From assembly GCA_026415215.1 (NCBI GenBank), contig JAOAHN010000013.1:1-43120 (forward strand): a stretch of DNA of 43,120 nt. The letters are read 5' to 3'. This DNA is from Candidatus Hydrogenedentota bacterium. GTDB lineage: Bacteria; Hydrogenedentota; Hydrogenedentia; Hydrogenedentales; Hydrogenedentaceae. The notes under the pieces are model-generated. The model searched no databases and was not told the DNA's origin. It saw only the letters and a program-made list of their open reading frames with translations. Both the position numbers and the translations under genes were made by a program. Shown in pieces: positions 7,577-15,063 of the stretch (positions within the stretch are counted from its first letter, which is position 1; each line of letters opens with the position of its first letter).

Positions 7577-8566
7577 ATGTTTACTTTTGAAACTCGTATA
7601 ACAAAGATGTTGGGTATAAAGTATCCAATCCTGATGGGGGGGTTGCAGTGGCTTACGAAGGCTGAGATGGTTTCAGCAATTGCTAATGCGGGTGGGTTTG
7701 GCTTTATCACTGCAGTTTCCTTTCCGACGGGAGAGGAACTGAGAGAAGAGATTAAAAAGACAAGAGATATGACTGATAAGCCCTTTGGCGTGAACATATC
7801 GATGCTTCCCGTGATAATGCCTAACGATATGACAGAGGTATATGTGGATGTAGTGTGTGAGGAGGGAATTCCAGCGGTAGAGACCGCTGGGAGAAATCCT
7901 GAACCCTATCTCCCTAAGTTAAAGGCTGCAAATGTAAAAGTTATTCACAAGGTTCCAGCGGTAAAGTATGCTCAGAAGGCGGAAAGTGTAGGTGTGGATG
8001 CAGTAACTATCGTGGGCTATGAATGTGGTGGACATCCAGGATTAGACGAGGTTACTACACTGGTCAAGTTGCCAAAGGCGGTAGAGACGCTTTCTATTCC
8101 CGTTGTAGCAGGAGGTGGATTTTGTGATGGCAAAAGTTTAGTAGCAGCACTAAGTTTGGGTGCGGAAGCTGTATTAATGGGTACGAGGTTTATGATGTCA
8201 AAAGAGTGTCCTGTTCATGAGAATTTTAAAAAGTGGCTTGTTCAATTGCAGGAAACCGATACAATTGTTGTCGAGAAGTCAATAAGAAACCCTGCTCGCA
8301 TAATAAGGAACGAGGCTGCTATGACAGTTGCTCGGATGGAAGAGGAAGGGGCTACTCTTGAGGAGCTTTTGCCGATAATTTCGGGTAAAGTGGGTAAAGA
8401 AGCGTATCTAAGTGGAGACATCAACAAGGGTTGTATCGCTTGTGGGCAAGTAGTAGGTAGAATTAACGAAGTTAAGAGCATATCTGAAATAGTAAACGAT
8501 ATAATGTCTGAAGCAGAGCAGGTGTTAATTAGACTTAATAACTTATCAAGTATAAATAAGACTTAA
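7577..8566 (+). CDS. Nitronate monooxygenase / FabK-like FMN oxidoreductase
   Basis: FMN-dependent TIM-barrel enzyme of the nitronate monooxygenase (2-nitropropane dioxygenase)/enoyl-ACP reductase II superfamily, about 329 residues. Visible motifs: YPILMGGLQWLT near the N-terminus, NAGGFGFITA, PFGVNISM (FMN-binding strand), ECGGHPG (conserved His near the flavin), IPVVAGGGFCDG and GAEAVLMGTRFM (phosphate-binding). These mark the family but do not separate nitronate oxidation from enoyl-ACP reduction; no fatty-acid genes lie nearby. I chose the ATG at 7577, with GGAG at 7565-7568 eight bases upstream, over the in-frame GTG at 7571, which leaves almost no spacing. It sits 36 bases after dnaX and 36 before the ABC exporter, so it may be read through from either side. 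Confidence 0.85.
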   Translation: MFTFETRITKMLGIKYPILMGGLQWLTKAEMVSAIANAGGFGFITAVSFPTGEELREEIKKTRDMTDKPFGVNISMLPVIMPNDMTEVYVDVVCEEGIPAVETAGRNPEPYLPKLKAANVKVIHKVPAVKYAQKAESVGVDAVTIVGYECGGHPGLDEVTTLVKLPKAVETLSIPVVAGGGFCDGKSLVAALSLGAEAVLMGTRFMMSKECPVHENFKKWLVQLQETDTIVVEKSIRNPARIIRNEAAMTVARMEEEGATLEELLPIISGKVGKEAYLSGDINKGCIACGQVVGRINEVKSISEIVNDIMSEAEQVLIRLNNLSSINKT

Positions 8567-8602
8567 AAGAGTAGAGGGTGATATTTATTTTAGAGTGAAC
8601 TT

Positions 8603-10555
8603 ATGGAAATTCTTTCAGGAGACGGTGGGAATATTACAGTTAGCTCTGGAACTCGCTCGGGTTGGCGGGTGTATTTTAGGTTAATAAAATATGCGGGGTC
8701 ATATAAATCTCGACTGATAACTGCGGTTTTACTATCGTTAGTGATTGCCTTTTCATTTGGGACTATGATAGTTACGCTTGGGACCGCTATAAAAATAACA
8801 TTGTATCAGCCTCATTCAGGTTTAATAAATCAATATGATAAAAATGACCCTGCTCTGAAGTATGCGAAAGATATAGAAGAATGGGATGTGAGATTTCATG
8901 GCTGGTTAAACAGAGGTCCTGGTGGTTGGAAGGATAGATTTTTAAATCTTGTAGCGACTATGAGACAGAGAAAATTGGTAGCTTTATCTTTAGCAGTAGG
9001 CATCGTAATAATTTTGACTTTTATTAGTGGTTGTGCTCGGTTTTTGCAGGAATATTTTGCTGGTTCGGTTGGGGCATTTATTTCTATCGACCTTTCGAGG
9101 CAAATGTATGAAAACATCTTGAACCAGTCTTTAGGATTTTACGAAGCGCACACTTCTGGGGACATAGTAGCGAGATTTAGTAATGACATATTTATGGTAA
9201 ATAGAGGGCTTTCAAATGCCTTCATAAAGGCGCTTAGAGAGCCATTTAAAGCAATTACTTTTTTGGGAGTTGCCTTGATGGTAGACCCTCTTTTGACGCT
9301 TGTGGGAGTATGTATTCTGCCTCCGCTTGGGTATGCTCTTATTCAGTTGGGGTTGTATGTTAGAAAAAGTGTTAGGCGTTCTTTGATGAAAGTAGCTGAC
9401 CTCGCTTCGTTAATAAATGAAACCACGCGTGGGATCATAGTCGTTAAGGGTTTTCAAATTGAAGACTTCTTGAAGAATAAGTTTCATATAGAATCGCAGA
9501 GACTCCGTAGATTTTTGAGTAAAATGGTCAAGGCTGATTCTGCAACGGAGCCCATCTCAGAGTTTATCCTTGTGGTTGGTTTTTCGGCTTTTGTATTATT
9601 TAGTGGTTATAGGGTAATAGCTCACAACCTTGATATTGGGGATCTTTTCCAAGTTTATCTTGCCCTTGCAATGACTTTAGACCCTGTACGAAAGCTATCT
9701 ACGGTCAATAATCTTATCCAGACGAGTGTCGCAAGTGCAGAAAGGATTTTTGAATTTTTAGATATAAAACCGGATATAGTCGATGTACCTAATGCGGTTG
9801 AGATTCCACCTCTTACAAGGGAACTTCGTTTTGAAAATGTTTCTTTCTCATATGATGGTGAGAAACAGGTTCTGAAAAACATATCTTTCTCTGTTAAGAA
9901 AGGAGAAAAGGTAGCTTTAGTGGGACCGAGTGGTGCTGGCAAAACTACAATAGTGAAGTTAATCCCTCGGTTCTATGATGTGCTCGAAGGGACTATTTTC
10001 ATAGACGATATAGATATTAGAAAAGTAAGTATTGAGAGTTTGAGAAAACAAATAGCAATTGTCACACAGGAGACTGTACTGTTTTCTGGTTCGGTCCGCG
10101 AGAATCTCATTGGTGGACGGAAAGATATTTCTGATGAGGAAGTTTATAATGCATTAAAGATGGCGCATGCGTATGAGTTTGTGGTCCAGCTCCCGCAGGG
10201 TTTAGATAGCAATCTTGGAGAGTTTGGCCAGCTGTTATCTGGTGGACAGAGGCAAAGGTTAGCTCTTGCTCGAGCTATTTTAAAAAATCCAGCGATTCTT
10301 TTATTAGATGAAGCTACTTCTAATCTTGATTCCGAGAGTGAAAAGTATATACAGGATGCATTGACAGAGTTTTTGAGAGGTAGGACAAGTATAATAATTG
10401 CCCATAGATTGTCTACTATTACCAGTGCGGATAGAATCGTTGTGCTTGACAAAGGGGAAATAGTAGAAATGGGGACACATGAAGAACTTATAATGAAGCG
10501 AGGAACCTATTATCAACTTTATAAGCATCAGTTTGCAGTAAGAGATGAGAATTAG
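8603..10555 (+). CDS. MsbA-like ABC exporter (fused membrane and ATPase domains)
   Basis: Half-transporter of the lipid/multidrug exporter type, expected to act as a homodimer in the inner membrane. It is 650 residues, about 70 longer than E. coli MsbA. The extra length lies between helix 1 (ITAVLLSLVIAFSFGTMIVT) and helix 2 (VALSLAVGIVIILTFISG), as a polar ~55-residue external loop rich in charge and Trp. Helices 3-6 follow. The ATPase domain is complete: Walker A GPSGAGKTT (Lys447), Q-loop VTQET, signature LLSGGQRQRLALARAI, Walker B ILLLDEATSNLD and switch His in IIAHRLST. The stop overlaps the start of the next gene, a lipoprotein, by 11 bases. Lipid or lipid A-precursor flipping is likely given the adjacent YdbH/YnbE system, but substrate cannot be read from sequence. 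Confidence 0.87.
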   Translation: MEILSGDGGNITVSSGTRSGWRVYFRLIKYAGSYKSRLITAVLLSLVIAFSFGTMIVTLGTAIKITLYQPHSGLINQYDKNDPALKYAKDIEEWDVRFHGWLNRGPGGWKDRFLNLVATMRQRKLVALSLAVGIVIILTFISGCARFLQEYFAGSVGAFISIDLSRQMYENILNQSLGFYEAHTSGDIVARFSNDIFMVNRGLSNAFIKALREPFKAITFLGVALMVDPLLTLVGVCILPPLGYALIQLGLYVRKSVRRSLMKVADLASLINETTRGIIVVKGFQIEDFLKNKFHIESQRLRRFLSKMVKADSATEPISEFILVVGFSAFVLFSGYRVIAHNLDIGDLFQVYLALAMTLDPVRKLSTVNNLIQTSVASAERIFEFLDIKPDIVDVPNAVEIPPLTRELRFENVSFSYDGEKQVLKNISFSVKKGEKVALVGPSGAGKTTIVKLIPRFYDVLEGTIFIDDIDIRKVSIESLRKQIAIVTQETVLFSGSVRENLIGGRKDISDEEVYNALKMAHAYEFVVQLPQGLDSNLGEFGQLLSGGQRQRLALARAILKNPAILLLDEATSNLDSESEKYIQDALTEFLRGRTSIIIAHRLSTITSADRIVVLDKGEIVEMGTHEELIMKRGTYYQLYKHQFAVRDEN

Positions 10556-11291
10556 TTTTTTAATAGTAACTTCTTTTATATCTTTTATATTAGTGGGATT
10601 TTTATTTGCTTCTTGTTCACCTGGGGGAAATTCTAAAGATGAGAAGATTTCTTCAGAGATATTGAAAGACTCTGGAATTAAGGAAAGTAAGAGAGAAAGT
10701 TCTGCAAGTAATCCAGCTTCCTCTGATGTAGGTAAAGATGGTAAAAAGATCTACGGGAAGGTTTTTATTGTCGATAGTAGAGGAGTTCCTTTAGAAAAGA
10801 TAGGTGCAATTGCAACATTTAAGCCAAATGCATTTGATGAGCCGTTTGCATGGGGGACTCTAAGTGGTAAGGATGGTGTGAGCGAAATATGGGTTCCGAG
10901 AAATACCCATTTATATATCAGAGCGTGGGACCCTGAACTACGATATTTCCCTAACAATTTTTATGAAATTCCACCTACTGATGCGGATGCCTTAGAGGAC
11001 ATGACTATTAATATGATGGAATCATCGGCTATTGAGATTAATTTAGTTGATTCTGAAGATAAAACGATAAAAAATGAGAATGTAGGATTGATGATGGTTC
11101 ACCCAAAGTATGGAGCCTGGTGGCCTTGTGATGGTTACACTGATGGCGAGGGAAATGTAATTTTTAAACCATTGCCACCAGGTCTGTTTGACCTTATAAT
11201 TAAGACGGAGAGAGGAATAATATTAGAAATAAAGAAAGTTTCACTACCCCCCAATACTTACACAGTTCTTGGAAAAGTTAAACCGAGTTAG
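10545..11291 (+). CDS. Lipoprotein with Ig-like/carboxypeptidase-regulatory-like repeats
   Basis: A 248-residue protein with a clear lipoprotein signal (hydrophobic stretch ending LFASC, Cys at about 25). A Ser/Lys-rich linker to about residue 65 is followed by two beta-sandwich-like segments: GKVFIVDSRGVPLEKIGAIA (about 70-150) and IEINLVDSEDKTIKNENVGL (about 165-245). The second contains DGYTDGEGNVIFKPLPPG, the 'T-D-x-x-G-x-x-x-F-x-x-L-P-P-G' pattern of carboxypeptidase-regulatory-like domains. Enzyme motifs are absent. Its ATG lies inside the last codons of the ABC exporter gene, so the two should be translationally coupled. It may therefore be a periplasmic or outer-membrane partner of that exporter. 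No specific function is known to me. Confidence 0.75.
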   Translation: MRISFLIVTSFISFILVGFLFASCSPGGNSKDEKISSEILKDSGIKESKRESSASNPASSDVGKDGKKIYGKVFIVDSRGVPLEKIGAIATFKPNAFDEPFAWGTLSGKDGVSEIWVPRNTHLYIRAWDPELRYFPNNFYEIPPTDADALEDMTINMMESSAIEINLVDSEDKTIKNENVGLMMVHPKYGAWWPCDGYTDGEGNVIFKPLPPGLFDLIIKTERGIILEIKKVSLPPNTYTVLGKVKPS

Positions 11292-11294
11292 AGA

Positions 11295-11323
11295 ACTCTC
11301 AAGTGAGAAGTGTTATTGTTTTT
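11295..11323 (+). terminator. Possible weak terminator after the lipoprotein gene
   Basis: A small imperfect hairpin, ACTCTCA (11295-11301) with TGAGAAGT (11304-11311), is followed by a T-rich stretch through 11323. It lies in the 30-base gap between two converging genes. The stem is short, so this is tentative. Confidence 0.3.
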
Positions 11324-11996
11324 ACGGGATAGTTACCCAGGCTCCGGGTTGGCATTTATCTCCTAATTTTTGGCATAAAGCTGTGTCTTTAAGTTTCTGG
11401 AAAAATTCTGGGTCTTCGGGAAGCTGAACAATATGCCCCGGTTTAGCCCTTTGAATCCTCTCATAAGCGTATATGAGTTCTACTTTCGACACAGACATAT
11501 CTGGAATATTTTTATTTAAATTTGCAATTTCTCTGTATAATGCCTTCCTGTCTTTGTTTTCTTCTGAAAGCAGACGCTGTATTTCATTTTTCTGGTCTGG
11601 GTCAGTAAGTATCGCACATTCTCTCAGCTCGAGGTATCCTCTATTGTTTTCTGTTAAGCAACCTTGGTTCTTTGCTTCTTCTATCTTCTCATATCTGTTT
11701 CGCATTCTATCTGCGATTTCTTTTGCCAGGGGAGAAACGGTGACAAGTGTTTGAGCGTATGCTTTAGGAAATGGGCTTAAATTATATTCCCTACTAACTT
11801 TCTTTTTTGAAGTGTTAGATTCATCTACGGGTAATTCATCAGTTTTCTTTTCTACATAATCGAGGAGGGTGCCGGCCTGTTCTTGGATATGTCTTATATC
11901 TAATGTAATATGTGCTTCAATAGTATGGCGAGTTTGGATCACGCAGTTTAGGTAAAGTAGAAGCATTGCAATGCATATTGCGTAAACTTTTTTCAT
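11322..11996 (-). CDS. Fused YnbE-like / YdbL-like (DUF1318) envelope protein
   Basis: A 224-residue exported protein that appears to join two proteins that are separate in E. coli. After a signal sequence ending in a Cys (LLLYLNC; Asn at -1, so lipidation is uncertain), residues ~26-50 (IEAHITLDIRHIQEQAG) resemble the 61-residue lipoprotein YnbE. After a linker, residues ~100-192 resemble YdbL: EEAKNQGCLTENNRGYLE, NKDRKALYREIA and RAKPGHIVQLP. E. coli YdbL has equivalent A-x-x-x-G/GYL, N-AERKASYQ and RAKPGEYVQ segments. In E. coli, YnbE and YdbH form an inner-to-outer membrane bridge for phospholipid transport, with YdbL as a modulator. A ydbH homologue lies just upstream on the same strand (131-base gap), the same order as ydbH-ynbE-ydbL. 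The C-terminus has an extra Cys pair (ALCQKLGDKCQPGAW). Confidence 0.78.
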   Translation of the reverse strand: MKKVYAICIAMLLLYLNCVIQTRHTIEAHITLDIRHIQEQAGTLLDYVEKKTDELPVDESNTSKKKVSREYNLSPFPKAYAQTLVTVSPLAKEIADRMRNRYEKIEEAKNQGCLTENNRGYLELRECAILTDPDQKNEIQRLLSEENKDRKALYREIANLNKNIPDMSVSKVELIYAYERIQRAKPGHIVQLPEDPEFFQKLKDTALCQKLGDKCQPGAWVTIP

Positions 11997-12127
11997 GGCT
12001 TTTTCCTATCAAGTTTCTTTTTTGTTCTGTTTATATTTTTCTATCTAATTTATTATACGATTTTTAATCTCTAATTATTGAAACAATTATGCTAATTTTC
12101 CAAAAGTTTTGAGTTAATTCATACATA

Positions 12128-14998
12128 CTATTTTATCTCTAACTGGACATCAGAAGGCATTGTTAGCAAAGACCAGAGCTGTGTCCAGTCAGCATTAATA
12201 TAAAAGACAGGTGCTAGTTGTAATTCTTTAGTTGAAAGAAAGATAGATACGGTAGCTTTTTTATCTTTGTAACCAACATTGAGTTCGGCATAGCTAAATT
12301 TCTTAGGGTCTTCAGTACCGAGAAGCTTTTCTAACCTTTTCTCGACAATCTTAATGTTTTGAAGATACATTATTAGTTTTAGAAGTATATCTCTGTTTAC
12401 GCTTATACCTTCATTGCACACAAGTGAGAAATCTAAATTCTTAAAGTCTAATTGATTAAAATCAAAAAGTAAGTCCAGGGTAGCATCTCCTTTACCTGTT
12501 AGTTTTAGCCAGGGAGGCTGAATTTCATCAGTGAAATAATTGAGGTCTATACTTTGCATTTCTGCTGAAACTTTTGCGAAGGTAGATTGCTCTTCGTTGC
12601 GAATGGAACCGTTAGCAGTGATTTTACCGTTCCAGAGTGTGGATGAGGCATTTTTTATTAGTAAATTGAAGGGGTATATGGAAAGGTCTGAATGTATTTT
12701 TGGGGAACGAAATGCAATTTCATAGATTGATACAGTGTCAGCTGTTAAATCGCAGTAGATATTTTTCTTGGAACTACTGGTAGTTTCCCCGTTTAAATTT
12801 TCAAATTTCAGTTTGTAAGATGGTAGATATAAGGAGAAGTTTTCTATCCTTCCATGATGGGTTTCAAAGTTAAGTTCGGTGTTGTTGAGCATGAGGTCCT
12901 CAAATGTTGCTGATATTTTCCCCTCTGATTTATCGATAATTTGGTTTTTAGATAGGTCTGTTCCGTCAATGTCAATTTGTAGAGAGGAGGCTTTCAGGAG
13001 AGGAGAACCGTCAGATGAGTTGTTAGGTAATTTTAGATATAGTTCTTTAACTAACACTGGGTAGTAATCATTTATCCCAAGTTGTAGGAGGGGAAAAATC
13101 AGTGTCGATGAGTCTGAATTATATTCAAATGAGCCTTTTGAGTTGATGTGCAGGTTATCCGGAAGTATGTATGGGGGATATCCTAACCCTTTGCCTAATA
13201 TGTCGAAAGTCGCTTCTAATGGTTTGTTCGTAAGCCAATTTAAGTTCCCTTCTATATATAGTAGTCCAACGAGAGGAATCTCGATTACTTTGCTATCTAT
13301 ATTAGACATGTATATTTGAGCGGATATTGGTAAGGATATATTTAGGGTGTTTAGATCTATCGCCAGATTTGGGATAGCAAGGTTAAGAGAGTTTTCAGAG
13401 GAATAACTAACATCTCCTTTGAAATTTGATAAATCTAATAAAGAGCCTTTAATCTCCCATTTTGCAGGGGCGAGGGGTAGAACATCTTCGCCAGAATGAG
13501 TATAGTTTTCTGCTTTCAGATTTAAATTCAAAATGTTAGGAAATTCCCCTCTAAAGGAAGAGTCAAACTTTATGTTGAATATTCTAAAAATATCGGGTGT
13601 AGAATCATTTGAATATAAGCAAAACAAATCACTTGGATAGAGCTTTTCAGATGTCAGGCGACCCTTTATATCTTTCCCTTTACTCTGGAGTTCAAAATGC
13701 AATAAGCTGTTTATTGTTTCTGCTTTTCCATAACATTCTATTTCGGGAGTAGTATAAATAGAGTTTAAATTAGACTTTAAGATTAGAGAGAGTTTTGCAT
13801 TTTCTCCGGAGAGAGGATTTGTTGTTATTTCTCCATATAATTGAGATTTATTCCCTTTCCACTTTGAGTTGATTTTGAGTATTTCTTTTTCTAAATTAAA
13901 TTTTGGGATGTATGTGAAGAAATAAGGTGTAATTTCTCTCAATGATTGTAAGCTCAAATTTCCCTCTGTTTCTATCTCGTAAGAAAAGTCTTTATTTACT
14001 AATCCTTTCATTTTTGTATTTAATCCTTCCATAGAAATAACTGCTTTCAATTCAATCGTATTTTGTATTTCTGATAACTTGGAATTCCATTGGATAGAAG
14101 GATTGATTTTTAGATATGGTGAATTTTGTGGACCCCAAATCAGAGATGAGATTTCCATCCAGCCCTTTGTGCCGGTTACGAAGTAGGAATGTTGTTTATC
14201 AAACTCTACATCTGTATCTTTAAGTAAAATTTCTTTTGCATTTATTTGTAAGCTGGGGAGAAATTTGAGCATTCCCAAAAGGCTTTCTTTAAGAGTTAGT
14301 TCGTGGAGTCGAATATTGGAAGGATAAAGTTGGTCAGTGAGTTTTACAAAAGCCCTCACTCTGTTGTCCCCAATTTCACAGTTGTTAATGGTGATATGTA
14401 GATTATTTTCAGAGGCAGTTATAGAAGTATTTAATGAGCAAGAAAAGTTTTCTATTTTTTCACCAAACCTAAATTGGGTATCGAAGTTACTTCCAGTAAT
14501 TACCATTTCTCTGAGGTAGGAATTTAGTTTAGCTTTTAGTCCGCTGATTTTCCCATAGGAAGAAGCATTAAATTCTGCGAGTATCGAGATATTTTCAATG
14601 GTTAACTCATTTATGCCCAACTTCTCCAACCAGAAAAAAAATTTTTGGTAATTGAGACTTATTGGGGAGGTATCAGCATCTTGTTCGCCTCTTTTCCAAT
14701 ATTGGAACAATGATATAATTTCGAACTTTTTAATTTTGATTTTGCTTTCATCTTTTTTGATTATACTTAGAACTATGTCAGTGTGGAAGTTAGGAAGAGA
14801 AATCTTTACATATTCCAGAGATAATGGGAATATACTTATTCCTTTAACAATAATCCTAATATTGCCACCAAAATTTAAAGGGATAGGTCCCCCGAGAATA
14901 AGAATATATACGGAAGTTAGCAGGATTATTCCTACCGTAAAGGTTATAATAATACCTATGTATTTAAGGATTTTTTTGAATTTAGTATTGAGCACCAT
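12128..14998 (-). CDS. ydbH: YdbH-family AsmA-like intermembrane lipid transport protein
   Basis: A 956-residue protein (E. coli YdbH 879) with a single N-terminal membrane anchor (YIGIIITFTVGIILLTSVYI) and a long periplasmic region of repeated short beta strands, as in the AsmA-like/TamB group that forms lipid-conducting grooves. Recurrent 'LxLxxSxLxxKxxG' beta-type segments run throughout (for example NLSLQSLREITPYF, LNIDLNTLNIS-like strands and SLQIDIDGTDLS), and the C-terminus contains the YdbH-like stretch LKLTGKGDATLDLLFDF. Individual identity is low, as usual here; the assignment leans on the next gene, which carries YnbE and YdbL features in the E. coli order. Likely role: moving phospholipids between inner and outer membranes. 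It is transcribed divergently from the sensor kinase across 65 bases. An AGGAA site lies upstream of its ATG. Confidence 0.75.
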   Translation of the reverse strand: MVLNTKFKKILKYIGIIITFTVGIILLTSVYILILGGPIPLNFGGNIRIIVKGISIFPLSLEYVKISLPNFHTDIVLSIIKKDESKIKIKKFEIISLFQYWKRGEQDADTSPISLNYQKFFFWLEKLGINELTIENISILAEFNASSYGKISGLKAKLNSYLREMVITGSNFDTQFRFGEKIENFSCSLNTSITASENNLHITINNCEIGDNRVRAFVKLTDQLYPSNIRLHELTLKESLLGMLKFLPSLQINAKEILLKDTDVEFDKQHSYFVTGTKGWMEISSLIWGPQNSPYLKINPSIQWNSKLSEIQNTIELKAVISMEGLNTKMKGLVNKDFSYEIETEGNLSLQSLREITPYFFTYIPKFNLEKEILKINSKWKGNKSQLYGEITTNPLSGENAKLSLILKSNLNSIYTTPEIECYGKAETINSLLHFELQSKGKDIKGRLTSEKLYPSDLFCLYSNDSTPDIFRIFNIKFDSSFRGEFPNILNLNLKAENYTHSGEDVLPLAPAKWEIKGSLLDLSNFKGDVSYSSENSLNLAIPNLAIDLNTLNISLPISAQIYMSNIDSKVIEIPLVGLLYIEGNLNWLTNKPLEATFDILGKGLGYPPYILPDNLHINSKGSFEYNSDSSTLIFPLLQLGINDYYPVLVKELYLKLPNNSSDGSPLLKASSLQIDIDGTDLSKNQIIDKSEGKISATFEDLMLNNTELNFETHHGRIENFSLYLPSYKLKFENLNGETTSSSKKNIYCDLTADTVSIYEIAFRSPKIHSDLSIYPFNLLIKNASSTLWNGKITANGSIRNEEQSTFAKVSAEMQSIDLNYFTDEIQPPWLKLTGKGDATLDLLFDFNQLDFKNLDFSLVCNEGISVNRDILLKLIMYLQNIKIVEKRLEKLLGTEDPKKFSYAELNVGYKDKKATVSIFLSTKELQLAPVFYINADWTQLWSLLTMPSDVQLEIK

Positions 14999-15063
14999 AG
15001 TTTTGTTTCCTGATTATTATTAGATATTTACTTACTTGATTTACAAGTATATTAGGAGTAGAT

